Notes: generated by a model not told the origin, from the letters alone. Shown: positions 1 to 7,890, counted from the stretch's first letter. The stretch is 64,000 nt of DNA from DASPWW01 sp963841715 (GCA_963841715.1 CAWJDP010000001.1:124001-188000); one strand, 5' to 3'. A program made the numbers and translations.

Positions 1-85
1 CCTGTTCGTCCCACGGCGACCAGTCGACCGGGTTGTCCTTGTGCTGGAGCAGGTACGGGCTGGTCTCGTCGGCGAGCCGGTTCAT
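1..85 (-). CDS. DUF255/YyaL-type thioredoxin-domain protein, N-terminus only (runs off window)
   Basis: Only the first 28 codons are present, reading leftwards off the edge. The peptide begins MNRLADETSPYLLQH and continues NPVDWSPW. This is the hallmark opening of the DUF255 (YyaL/SPATA20-like) family, in which an N-terminal thioredoxin-like domain precedes a six-hairpin glycosidase-like domain; the cellular role is poorly defined. The ATG at 85 lies 7 nt after the stop of the preceding oxidoreductase gene, so it is probably the last seen gene of a minus-strand operon. The family motif is strong, but nothing can be said of the missing part. Confidence 0.75.
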   Translation of the reverse strand, partial: MNRLADETSPYLLQHKDNPVDWSPWDEQ

Positions 86-92
86 CGCCGGG

Positions 93-596
93 TCAAGTGC
101 CGCCGAACGTCCACCGGGCGGCGGAGGAGGGGAAGTCGGCCTCGCGCCAGCTGAACGCGACGCGCGGCCGAATCTCGTACACGCCCATCGCCTGCTCGCC
201 GAGCTCGATCCGGTAGCCGTACTTGGCGGCATAGCTGTCGACGAACCGACCCAGGAGCACGCCGCGGGTTAGCCGCTCCGCGCGGCCCTCGAGGATCGCG
301 ACCTCATCGCCGCTCTCGACGTGGACGACGATCTCCGGGTTCGCGGCGATGTTGCGGCCCTTGCGCGAGTTCGGGTCGGTCGAGAACACGAACGCCTCGT
401 CGAGCCACACGCCCCATACAGGCATCACGTGCGGGCGGCCGTCGGGGCGGGTGCTCGAGAGCCAGTAGTTGCGCGAGCGCTCCAGCCAACGCTCAACTTC
501 GGTCCAGGGCAGCCTCTCCCCGGCGTGACCTCCGTCGCGGCCGAGCCCGTAGCTGCTCGGAGCCCGGGGCCATGACGGCCGGGGGTCGCCGCTCAA
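93..596 (-). CDS. Pyridoxamine 5'-phosphate oxidase-fold (FMN/F420-binding split barrel) protein
   Basis: A 167-residue protein of the PNPOx-like split-barrel superfamily, whose members bind FMN, F420 or haem. The visible family pattern is a W-L-S-T-x-R-P-D-G-R-P-H-V-x-P-V-W-G strand pair near residues 45-65, then S-R-K-G-R-N-I and a helix with N-P-E-I-V-V-H-V-E-S-G. In F420-dependent relatives this region frames the cofactor site. I chose TTG at 596 because no ATG/GTG fits the conserved N-terminus and because this TTG overlaps the aminotransferase stop as TTGA, an arrangement implying translational coupling. Given the F420 genes elsewhere in the window, an F420-linked role is possible but not shown. 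The substrate is unknown. Confidence 0.72.
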   Translation of the reverse strand: MSGDPRPSWPRAPSSYGLGRDGGHAGERLPWTEVERWLERSRNYWLSSTRPDGRPHVMPVWGVWLDEAFVFSTDPNSRKGRNIAANPEIVVHVESGDEVAILEGRAERLTRGVLLGRFVDSYAAKYGYRIELGEQAMGVYEIRPRVAFSWREADFPSSAARWTFGGT

Positions 597-1984
597 CCCT
601 CCGTCACGTCTCCCGCGAACGCCTCGAACGCCTCGATGAAGCGGTCGACGTCCTGGTCGTCGTGCGCGATCGACAGGGTCCACTCCTCCTCGACGCCGGG
701 GGTCATGAAGATCCCGTGGTTCATGTGGTAGAGCCACGCCAGCGTCGAGAGCTCATCGTCGACCTTCGTCAGGTAGTCGCGGTACTCGCGAATCGGCTCG
801 GGCGCGAAGATCACGCATCCCTTCGCCCCGAGGCCCACGGAGTACGCGGGCAGGTCGTGGCGCTTGATCACCTCGGTGCAGCGGTCGAGCAGGGCGCGGT
901 TCGTCGCCTCGAGCTTCTCGTACGCGTCCGCGGTCAGGACCTCGGTGAGCGTTGCCTGCGAGGCCGCCATCACGAGTGGGTTGCCGTTGAAGGTCCCGTA
1001 CTGGTGGTAGTTGCCGTTGGAGACGAACTCGGCGATCTCGTCGGTCATCCCGATCGCTCCGCCGGGGTAGCCGCCGAAGGTCGCCTTCGCGAGCGCGATC
1101 AGGTCGGGCTTGACGCCGAAGCGCTCGGTTGCGCCGCCGTAGGCGATCGTGCACCCTGTCTTCACCTCGTCGAAGATCAGCGTCACGCCGTGCGCCGAGG
1201 TGAGCTCGCGGACGCGCTCGAGATAGCCGCGCTCGGGCGGGATGACGTTGATGTTCATCATCGCCGGCTCCATGATCAGCCCGGCGACCTTGCCCTCGAG
1301 CTTGTCGAGAACGTGCTCGAGCGCCTCGGCGTCGTTGAACGGAACCGAGCGCGTGAGGTCGGTGAACGCGCGCGGGTAGCCGTCGCCGTAGGGGACGCTG
1401 ACCGGGTCGTCGCGCGCCCCGAGATCCTCGAGCTCGGGGTAGACCGAGACCATCACCGAGTCGTGGTGGCCGTGGTAGGAGCCCTCGATCTTCAGCAGCA
1501 CGTCGCGCCCGGTCGCAGCGCGGGCGAGGTGGACCGCGTCCATCGTCGATTCGGTGCCCGAGTTCGTGAACCGCCACTGCGGAAGGCCGAAACGGCGGGT
1601 CAGCTCCTCGGCGACTACGATCGAGCCCTCGGTCGGGGCGGCGAAGTGGGTGCCGAGCTCGGCGCGGCGCTTGACGGCCTCGGTGACGGTCGGGTTCGCG
1701 TGGCCGACGCAGACGACGCCGAAGCCGTTGTGGAAGTCGACGTACTCGTTGCCGTCTACGTCCCAGACGTGCGAGCCCCGACCGCGCTCGATGTAGGTCG
1801 GCCACGGGTCGTTGGCCTGGAACGAGGAGGGGACGCCCGCCGGCATCGCCTGCCGGGCGCGCTCGAAGTACTCATGCGAGCGCTGGGTCCGCTCGTTCAG
1901 CCGCTTCTGCTCGCGGCGCGTCAGCTCGGCGATCCGCTCGCGGTCGAGCGCAGCCGTGCCGGTGGTTGTCGTCTCAACGCCCAT
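593..1984 (-). CDS. Class III pyridoxal-phosphate aminotransferase (glutamate-1-semialdehyde aminomutase-like)
   Basis: A 463-residue fold-type I PLP enzyme of aminotransferase class III. Visible are the substrate/PLP loop NSGTEST near residue 145, the cofactor-binding FDEVKTG near 265, and the Schiff-base lysine in ALAKATFGGYPGG (about Lys300). The overall pattern is closest to glutamate-1-semialdehyde 2,1-aminomutase-like and aspartate-aminotransferase-family proteins. The N-terminal 40 residues are a charged helical extension. No haem genes adjoin, so a catabolic omega-transaminase role is as likely as tetrapyrrole synthesis. It follows an HxlR regulator and is coupled by a 4-nt TTGA overlap to the downstream split-barrel protein. 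Confidence 0.85.
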   Translation of the reverse strand: MGVETTTTGTAALDRERIAELTRREQKRLNERTQRSHEYFERARQAMPAGVPSSFQANDPWPTYIERGRGSHVWDVDGNEYVDFHNGFGVVCVGHANPTVTEAVKRRAELGTHFAAPTEGSIVVAEELTRRFGLPQWRFTNSGTESTMDAVHLARAATGRDVLLKIEGSYHGHHDSVMVSVYPELEDLGARDDPVSVPYGDGYPRAFTDLTRSVPFNDAEALEHVLDKLEGKVAGLIMEPAMMNINVIPPERGYLERVRELTSAHGVTLIFDEVKTGCTIAYGGATERFGVKPDLIALAKATFGGYPGGAIGMTDEIAEFVSNGNYHQYGTFNGNPLVMAASQATLTEVLTADAYEKLEATNRALLDRCTEVIKRHDLPAYSVGLGAKGCVIFAPEPIREYRDYLTKVDDELSTLAWLYHMNHGIFMTPGVEEEWTLSIAHDDQDVDRFIEAFEAFAGDVTEG

Positions 1985-2068
1985 GGTCGAACCCTCCCTC
2001 CGGATTCGCTCTCAGCCTAGCGAGGTGCCCATGTGCGCCGCCGTCCAAACTCGCGGGCGCCGGTGCGC

Positions 2069-2494
2069 CTATGCGTAGTCAAGCTCGGCGGCCTCGTCCT
2101 CGGCGACGGCACGCTCGCACGTCGGGCAGTGCCACTGGTGCTCGAGCGGGGTCCCGCACTCGGCGTGGACGAGGGGGCGGGGGCCGCCGAGGTGGCGTGC
2201 GCCCCAATCGGCAAGCAGGCGCAGCGGCGCGGCGAGCCCGTGCCCGGCCTCGGTGAGCTCGTACGCATAGCGGGGCGGACGCTCGCAGTACGGCTCGGCG
2301 ACGACGATCCCGGCCTGCTCGAGGTGGCGAAGGCGGGCACTGAGCACGTTCGGGGAGATTCCCTCGACCTCGCGCTCGAGGTCGCCGAACCGGCGCGGTC
2401 CGTCGAGCAGCGCGGCGACTACCTGGAGCGTCCAGCGGTCGCCGATCGACGCGAGCGCCTCGGCTAGCGCCGGGGTGGAGACGGCGGCGGACAT
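2069..2494 (-). CDS. HxlR-family winged-helix transcriptional regulator
   Basis: A 141-residue protein with the HxlR/DUF24 winged helix: IGDRWTLQVVAALLDGPRRF at residues 16-35, then F-x-D-L-x-R-E-V-x-G-I-S-x-N-V-L-S-x-R-L-R-x-L-E. The tail after residue 105 adds two Cys pairs (C-G-T and C-P-T-C) that could form a small zinc site or redox switch, an addition seen in some members. The ATG at 2494 directly follows a -10-like element, so the mRNA may be leaderless. An inverted repeat upstream is a likely self-operator. Transcription runs toward the aminotransferase gene 84 nt downstream, its probable target together with the divergent gene at 2600. Confidence 0.88.
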   Translation of the reverse strand: MSAAVSTPALAEALASIGDRWTLQVVAALLDGPRRFGDLEREVEGISPNVLSARLRHLEQAGIVVAEPYCERPPRYAYELTEAGHGLAAPLRLLADWGARHLGGPRPLVHAECGTPLEHQWHCPTCERAVAEDEAAELDYA

Positions 2495-2501
2495 CGAGTA
2501 G

Positions 2502-2530
2502 ATGCTAGGGTAGTCACTAGCAATTTGCAA
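2502..2530 (-). promoter_or_regulatory. Putative promoter of the HxlR gene, leaderless
   Basis: On the minus strand a TTGCAA (2525-2530) is followed after 17 nt by TAGCAT (2502-2507). The predicted start of transcription falls 7 nt later, essentially at the ATG at 2494, so no leader or Shine-Dalgarno is left. Spacing fits a housekeeping sigma-70 promoter; both hexamers deviate from consensus. Confidence 0.5.
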
Positions 2531-2536
2531 GTAACT
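2512..2536. promoter_or_regulatory. Inverted-repeat operator for the HxlR regulator
   Basis: AGTCACTAGCAA and TTGCAAGTAACT flank a single T and match as inverted arms at 10 of 12 positions. A further GTAACT copy follows at 2538-2543. The repeat covers the -35 element of the regulator's own promoter and lies in the 105-nt gap shared with the divergent gene at 2600. Winged-helix dimers of this family bind such dyads. Binding itself is inferred from position and symmetry. Confidence 0.5.
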
Positions 2537-2599
2537 GGTAACTGCGAAAGGTCCGGAACCTGACACGCGGCGACTGCGCCGCAGAGGAGAACCGAGGCG

Positions 2600-3511
2600 A
2601 TGATGGCGGCCGATGGAGGCGTCTTGGGGCAGATTGGAGCGGCGATCGGCCGTGCCGCGCGTGAGCGCGGACCGGCGGTCGTCGGAGTCGGCGGAGGATC
2701 GCGTCCCGGGACGGGGACCGTGATCGCGCCGGGGCGGGTCGTGACGAGCGCCGGAAACCTGCGCCGCGGCGAGGCCACAGTGTCCTTCGGACCCGAGCGC
2801 GAGGAAACGGGGGAGGCGCTCGCCGTCGACCGCGACCTCGGACTCGCCGTCGTCGGGGTCGACACCGTCGGCGTCGAGCCGCTCGAGTGGCCCGACGAGG
2901 ACCCCGAACCCGAGATCGGTACGCCCGTGATCGCGCTCGCGAACCCCGGCGGGCGCGGCCTCCGCGCCACCCCCGGATTCGTCTCGGCGCCGGGACGCAG
3001 CTTTCGCGGCTCGCGCGGTCGGCGGATCCGCGATGCGGTCGAGCACACCGCGCCGCTCCCGCGCGGCTCCTCCGGCGGTCCGCTGCTCGACGCCGAGGGA
3101 GGCCTGATCGGGTTCAATGCAATCCGCCTCGAGGGCGGATTGATCGTCGCGCTCGGCGCGAACGCCGAGCTGCGCGAGAACGTCGACCGGCTCGCGGGCG
3201 GCGAAACGCCCGCGCGGGGCCACCTCGGCGTCGCGGTCGCGCCGCCGCGCGCGGCGCGCAGGATGCGCCGGGCGGTCGGGCTGCCCGAGCGCGACGGGTT
3301 GCTGGTGCGCGCCGTCGAGGACGGGAGTCCGGCCGAGCGCGCCGGGATCGCGCAGGGGGACCTGATCGTCGCGGCGGGCGACACGGAGGTCGACGGCGTC
3401 GACGCGCTGCACACGGCGCTCGACGAGGCCGCGTCGCGGCTGTCGCTGACCGTCATTCGCGGCACCGACGAGCGTGAGCTGAAGGTGGAGCTGAACGGAG
3501 GTGCGAAATGA
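2600..3511 (+). CDS. Trypsin-like serine protease/PDZ protein, catalytic His missing (probable pseudo-protease)
   Basis: A 303-residue protein with HtrA architecture: a trypsin-like domain (residues about 25-200) and one PDZ domain (about 210-300, with the carboxylate loop and the motif GSPAERAGI). The serine loop RGSSGGPLL is intact (about Ser158) and an Asp-containing DRDLGLAVV segment is present. The position of the catalytic His, normally T-x-A-H-V, reads T-S-A-G-N (Gly52). The triad is therefore incomplete, and the protein is probably a non-proteolytic PDZ chaperone or a regulator of the HtrA encoded immediately downstream, to which it is coupled by an ATGA overlap. No signal peptide is visible. 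GAGGAG lies about 15 nt upstream of tandem ATGs at 2600/2603. Confidence 0.78.
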   Translation: MMAADGGVLGQIGAAIGRAARERGPAVVGVGGGSRPGTGTVIAPGRVVTSAGNLRRGEATVSFGPEREETGEALAVDRDLGLAVVGVDTVGVEPLEWPDEDPEPEIGTPVIALANPGGRGLRATPGFVSAPGRSFRGSRGRRIRDAVEHTAPLPRGSSGGPLLDAEGGLIGFNAIRLEGGLIVALGANAELRENVDRLAGGETPARGHLGVAVAPPRAARRMRRAVGLPERDGLLVRAVEDGSPAERAGIAQGDLIVAAGDTEVDGVDALHTALDEAASRLSLTVIRGTDERELKVELNGGAK

Positions 3512-4594
3512 GCGCAATCCGCGAACATGAGCTCGGAGCTGAACCGACGGTGGCGAGCTCGAAGAAGGCGAAGAAGAAGGGCAAGAAGGCCAAGGCCGAC
3601 GCGAGGGCGGCGGGGAAGGCGCGCGAGGCGGAGGCGGCGGAGGACGCGAAGGCGCTTGACGCCTACTCGCGCACGGTCACCGCGGTCGCCGACAAGCTCG
3701 CCCCGACGGTCGCGAGCCTGAGGGTGTCGCGGCGGACTCGGCGCGGCCGGATGCCGGTCGGCGCCGGCAGCGGCGTCGCGCTCACCCACGACGGCTTCAT
3801 CCTCACCTCGGCGCACGTCGTCCCCGACGGCGACGGCGGCGGGCGGGCGGCATTCACGGACGGGCGCGACCTGCGGTTCACGCTCGTCGGTCGCGACCTG
3901 CTGTCCGATCTCGCGATCGTCCGCTCCGAGGACGGCGGCCTGGCGCCGGCCGAGCTCGGCGATGCCGAGCGAGCTCCGTGTCGGCCAGCTCGTGATCGCG
4001 ATCGGCAACCCGCACGGATTCGAGGGCTCGATCACGGCCGGCGTCGTCTCGGCGCTCGGCCGCGCGCTCCCGGCGCCGGCAGCGCGCCGGGCGCGGATCA
4101 TCGACAACGTGATCCAGACCGACGCGGCGCTCAACCCCGGGAACTCCGGCGGCGCGCTCGTCGACGGACGCGGACGCGTCGTCGGCGTGAACACGGCCGT
4201 CGCCGGCATCGGGCTCGGACTGGCCGTGCCGATCAACGAGGCGACGCGGAGGATCATCGGCTCGCTGATGCGCGAGGGCCGGGTCCGGCGCGCCTATCTC
4301 GGGATCGCGGGTGGCCCACGGCCGCTGCCGCCCAAGCACCGCGAGCGGCTCGGGGTCACGACCGGCGTCGAGGTCGTCGAGGTCGTCGAGGGGAGCCCCG
4401 CCGAGCGCGCCGGGCTCCGCCCCGAGGACCTGATCATCGAGGTAAACGGCGAGCCGGTCGCCTCGGCGGCCGACCTCCAGCGGCTGATGGTCGCGGAGCT
4501 GATCGGGGCGAGCGTCCCGGCGACGATCCTGCGCCGTGGGAACGAGCTCGAGGTCGAGCTCGTCCCCCACGAGCTCAGCGACAAGCAGCTGTAG
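3508..4594 (+). CDS. HtrA/DegP-like serine protease with PDZ domain, interrupted by a frameshift
   Basis: The first reading frame (from ATG 3508) encodes a Lys/Ala-rich charged N-terminus (residues 15-50), then SAHVV (His103) and LLSDLAIV (Asp134). The frame is lost at about 3960-3975 and the rest continues in the next frame: IAIGNPHGFEGS, the serine motif NPGNSGG (Ser codon at 4145), and a PDZ domain with GSPAERAGLRPEDLI, ending at 4594. Skipping one base near 3972 restores one HtrA of about 360 residues. Alone, the second frame (ATG 3962) would lack His and Asp. There is no signal peptide or membrane anchor, so an intact product would be cytoplasmic. It may be a sequencing error or a genuine break. 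Confidence 0.75.
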
Positions 4595-4615
4595 GGGCGG
4601 TCCTCCGCCGGGCGC

Positions 4616-4663
4616 GTAGCGGCGCCGGGCTTGGCGCCCGGTTGCTACGGTTGCCCGTCTTTT
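4616..4663 (+). terminator. Hairpin between htrA-like and RTX genes, possible terminator
   Basis: GTAGC (4616-4620) pairs with GCTAC (4644-4648), enclosing CCGGGC/GCCCGG with a 5-nt loop, and a short T-run follows at 4660-4663. It could end the protease operon. The same stretch also offers TACGGT (4646-4651) as a -10 for the RTX gene beginning at 4662, so a promoter reading is equally possible. Confidence 0.35.
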
Positions 4664-5711
4664 GGCGGCGCTCTGGCGGACAGCTGCATCGAGGCGGGCC
4701 GCGCTCCTGATCGCGGCCTGCGCGGCGCTGCTGGCGCAGTCCGCGTCCGCGCTTGCGAGCCCGCCGCCGCACCCGACCCCGAGCTGCAAGCGCACCAAGG
4801 GGGCGATCGTCGGCACGAACGGCAACGACACGCTCAAGGGCACCCCGGGCAACGACGTGATCATCGGGCTCGGCGGGAACGACACGATCTACGGGTTCGC
4901 CGGCAACGACCTGCTCTGCGGCGGCCCGGGCGACGACATCCTGCTCGCGGGCCCCGGCGACGACCAGCTCGTCGGCGGCGCCGGCAACGACATCCTGCTC
5001 GGCGACGACGACAACGACGCCCTCTTCGGCGGCCCCGGGGACGACGAGCTCCACGGGGAGAACGGCAACGACCTGATCCAGGGCGGGACCGGCAACGACG
5101 CGATGTACGGCAGCTCCAAGAACGATCACCTGGACGGTGAGGCCGGCGACGATGTCGCCTTCGGAGAGGACGGCGGCGACAAGTTCAACGGCCGAAACGG
5201 GAACGACTTCCTGCTCGGTGGGCCGGGCCAGGACAGGCTCTCGGGCGAGATCGGCGACGACCAGGTGCTCGGCGGAAGCTCGGCGGACACTCTGTTCGGC
5301 GGCCAGCAGGACGACTTCCTCTCCGGCGGGACCGACAACGACCTGATGATCAGCGGCCCCGGGAACGACATCCAGGTTGGCGGCGGCGGCACCGACGTGA
5401 TGAAGGGGTTGGGCGGGAACGACACGATCTTCAGCGGCGGGCGCCCGGACCGGATCTTCGGCGGGCCCGGGAAGGACGTGCTGAGCGGCGGGGGCGACGC
5501 CGACAAGATCTTCGGCGGGCCCCAGAACGACGTCCTCTTCGGGGGCGTGTTCGATGACCTGCTCGACGGTGGGCCGGGATTCAACGTCTGCAACCGCGGC
5601 CTGGGTCACGAGTCGGAGAACCCAGGGGGGCACGATGTCCTGAAGCGCTGCCAGAAGATCACGCGGGCGAAGGTCCTGCCCGTCGACGCCGGGCCGGTGA
5701 TCGGGCCGTGA
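4662..5711 (+). CDS. Secreted RTX (haemolysin-type Ca2+-binding repeat) protein
   Basis: A 349-residue protein starting at TTG, with an N-terminal signal peptide (basic RTAASRR, hydrophobic AALLIAACAALLAQ, predicted cleavage after ASALAS). From about residue 45 to 320 it consists almost entirely of nonapeptide RTX repeats of the form G-G-x-G-N-D-x-L/I-x, more than twenty units, which fold into a Ca2+-binding parallel beta-roll. There is no catalytic domain, and the tail carries two Cys (C-N-R and R-C-Q) near residues 310-330. An Sec-type signal with RTX repeats differs from type I-secreted RTX toxins, so it is more likely a cell-surface or matrix protein. The next RTX gene overlaps its stop by 4 nt. 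Confidence 0.85.
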   Translation: MAALWRTAASRRAALLIAACAALLAQSASALASPPPHPTPSCKRTKGAIVGTNGNDTLKGTPGNDVIIGLGGNDTIYGFAGNDLLCGGPGDDILLAGPGDDQLVGGAGNDILLGDDDNDALFGGPGDDELHGENGNDLIQGGTGNDAMYGSSKNDHLDGEAGDDVAFGEDGGDKFNGRNGNDFLLGGPGQDRLSGEIGDDQVLGGSSADTLFGGQQDDFLSGGTDNDLMISGPGNDIQVGGGGTDVMKGLGGNDTIFSGGRPDRIFGGPGKDVLSGGGDADKIFGGPQNDVLFGGVFDDLLDGGPGFNVCNRGLGHESENPGGHDVLKRCQKITRAKVLPVDAGPVIGP

Positions 5712-6790
5712 GCGGCTCGGGCCTCCCGCCCTGGTCCCGACGCGCCGCGCTCCTCGTCGCGGTTCTGACGGTCGCGGTTCTCGGCGTGGGCGTCGTCGGG
5801 TCGATCGCCGCCGGCGGCGGCCGCGGGGAGGGCGGCGGCGGAAAGGGAGTCTGCGAGAAGGCGGTCAAGAAGCACCAGGAAAAGGCGGGCGCCGCAACCG
5901 CGCAGCGCATCCATCTGCGCGCGTGCGGGCCCGCGGCTCGGCAGCGCCCGCCCTCGCGGAAGCTGCTTACTCCCGCGGGTCCGAACACGCCCGCGGACGA
6001 GCAGTGCGGCGGCTACAAGGCGACGATTGTCGGCACGCCGGGCGACGATGTGATCGAGGGCACGCAGGGCCCCGACGTGATCGTCGCGGGTGCGGGCGAC
6101 GACCGTGTCTCCGGCGCCGTGGGCGCCGATCGGATCTGCGGTGGGCCCGGCAACGACGTCATCATCGGCGATACGGGTCGAGACCGAATGTATGCCGGCT
6201 CAGGCAACGACTATCTCATCGGCGGTGATGGCGGCGATCAGATGTACGGCGACGAGGGCGATGACCTGATCAGCGGCGAGGACGGACGCGACCGCATGTT
6301 CGGCGGGATCGGGAACGATCGCATCTCCGGCGACAACGGCAAGGATCACGGCTACGGCGAGGCGGGAGACGACCTGCTCGCCGGTGACGAGAGCGCCGAC
6401 GTGCTCGTCGGCGGCGCGGGCAACGATCGCTTCTCGGGTGGGGCCGACAACGACAGGATCGACGGCGGCGCCGGCGACGATGCGATTGACGGCGGCGCCG
6501 GCGACGACCTGCTGCTCGGCGGCCCGGGCGCGAACCGCCTCTTCGGTGACATCGGGATCGACAGGCTGATAGGGGGGCCCGACGCCAGCCTGCTCTTCGG
6601 CGGCACGGGGGTCGACGTATGCCGCGGCGGACCGGGGAGCCGCAAGTTCGAGTGCGAGACCGCCGCTCAGCTGCGGGCGGCGAAGAGGCGCGCCGCGGCG
6701 ATCGAAGCCGCCGAGGAGAAGCACAAGAAGCAGAAGAAGCACGGCGGAACGCCCAGCCAACCGGAGCTGTTCAAGAGCGTGTTCGGTTAA
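5708..6790 (+). CDS. Second secreted RTX repeat protein, coupled to the first
   Basis: A 360-residue protein whose GTG start overlaps the upstream TGA (GTGA). The N-terminus has a basic stretch and a single hydrophobic segment (residues about 12-33, ending near GSIAAGG), a signal peptide or anchor. A Gly-rich and charged linker with two Cys follows, then RTX nonapeptides from about residue 100 to 310 (GDDVIEG, GNDVIIGD, GDDLISGEDGRD and so on). The C-terminal 50 residues are Lys/Ala-rich with a KHKKQKKH cluster, possibly for binding the envelope. It is probably a paralogue of the upstream protein arising by tandem duplication. The Ca2+-binding beta-roll is inferred from the repeat; no enzymatic domain is seen. 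Confidence 0.85.
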   Translation: MSGSGLPPWSRRAALLVAVLTVAVLGVGVVGSIAAGGGRGEGGGGKGVCEKAVKKHQEKAGAATAQRIHLRACGPAARQRPPSRKLLTPAGPNTPADEQCGGYKATIVGTPGDDVIEGTQGPDVIVAGAGDDRVSGAVGADRICGGPGNDVIIGDTGRDRMYAGSGNDYLIGGDGGDQMYGDEGDDLISGEDGRDRMFGGIGNDRISGDNGKDHGYGEAGDDLLAGDESADVLVGGAGNDRFSGGADNDRIDGGAGDDAIDGGAGDDLLLGGPGANRLFGDIGIDRLIGGPDASLLFGGTGVDVCRGGPGSRKFECETAAQLRAAKRRAAAIEAAEEKHKKQKKHGGTPSQPELFKSVFG

Positions 6791-6846
6791 GCGGGGCGCT
6801 TCGCCTGCAGCGCGGTGGCGTCGTCTCGGTATGGGAACATGTGTTC

Positions 6847-7890
6847 GTGCGCTGGCAAAACCTCACGGTCGATGGGAACGAGCGCGCGACGCTGCCCGGT
6901 TTCCGCGATCCGGCGGTCGTCAGGACCTTCGACGCCCCCGAGGCGCTCGGGACGCGCTTCTACGAGGTCGTGGCGCGCTCGGCGATCAACGAGGTCCCGA
7001 AGCGCTCGCGGATGCCGTTCCGGTGGACGATCAACCCGTACCGAGGATGCAGCCATGGGTGCAATTACTGCTACGCGAGGCCGACCCACGCCTACCTCGA
7101 CTTCAACGCGCGCGAGGACTTCGAGCGACAGATCGTCGTCAAGGTCAACGTCCCGGAGCTCGTACGGCACGAGCTTGCCCGCCCGAGCTGGGGGGGCGAA
7201 CACGTAGCGCTGGGCACGAACACGGATCCGTACCAGTGGGTCGAGGGCCGCTACCGGCTCACGCGCGGGATCTGGGAGGCGATGGTCGAGGCCGCGAATC
7301 CGAGCTCGGTGCTGACGAAGTCGCCGCTGCTGCTCCGCGACCTCGACCTGTTTACGCGGCTGAGGCAGCGCACGGAGTTCGCCGCGAACCTCTCGATCCC
7401 GACCCTGGACGAGAAGGCGTGGCGGGCGACGGAGCCACACACGCCGCATCCCCGCACCCGGCTTGAGGCGGTCGCGGAGCTGAACCGCGCCGGGATCCCG
7501 GCCGGCGTGATGGTCGCGCCGCTGATGCCGGGGATCAACGACCAGCCCGGGCAGGTGGAGCGGATCCTCGAGCTCGCGAGCGAGGCCGGGGCCATGAGCA
7601 TCGCCGGCGTCCCGCTCCACCTCCGCGGCGAGGTGCGCGAGATCTGGTTCGACTGGCTGCGCGACAGGCGCCCCGACCTCGTCGCGCGCTACGAGGAGCT
7701 GTACGAGAACGGCGCCTACATGCGCCGGCCGGAGCGCGACCGGCTGAGCGCACGCGGCAGCCGCGGCCGCGGGCCCGGTCCAATCGGCCGGCTGCGCGGG
7801 CTTGGTCGCGGGCGCGAATCCGGGGTCAGTGAGGATCCGGCGCCTCGACGGGCGAGCCGGCCGGCGCCGCCCCAGGAGAAGCTGTTCTGA
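6847..7890 (+). CDS. Rv2578c-family radical SAM protein
   Basis: A radical SAM protein of the SplB-like/Rv2578c family widespread in Actinobacteria. The [4Fe-4S]-AdoMet motif is C-S-H-G-C-N-Y-C (C-x3-C-x2-C) near residue 70, preceded by FRWTINPYRG. A TNTDPYQ and LTKSPL region and a G-V-M-V-A-P-L-M-P-G-I-N-D segment follow, typical of the family. Its substrate is unknown; relatives are sometimes suspected of DNA-lesion repair. The start is uncertain: GTG at 6847 gives the expected VRWQNL opening and GTG 6841 is an alternative. The C-terminal 50 residues are low-complexity Arg/Gly/Pro. Its last 65 nt overlap the end of the convergent MFS gene. Confidence 0.82.
   Translation: MRWQNLTVDGNERATLPGFRDPAVVRTFDAPEALGTRFYEVVARSAINEVPKRSRMPFRWTINPYRGCSHGCNYCYARPTHAYLDFNAREDFERQIVVKVNVPELVRHELARPSWGGEHVALGTNTDPYQWVEGRYRLTRGIWEAMVEAANPSSVLTKSPLLLRDLDLFTRLRQRTEFAANLSIPTLDEKAWRATEPHTPHPRTRLEAVAELNRAGIPAGVMVAPLMPGINDQPGQVERILELASEAGAMSIAGVPLHLRGEVREIWFDWLRDRRPDLVARYEELYENGAYMRRPERDRLSARGSRGRGPGPIGRLRGLGRGRESGVSEDPAPRRASRPAPPQEKLF

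Noticed and set aside
572..2020. 482-residue plus-strand open frame
   Set aside because: Antisense to the class III aminotransferase, with no motif and biased Arg/Asp/Val/Leu composition.
4800..6600. Regular repeats that could suggest a CRISPR or tandem-DNA array
   Set aside because: The repetition is at protein level (nonapeptide RTX units); DNA copies vary and there are no constant repeats with unique spacers.
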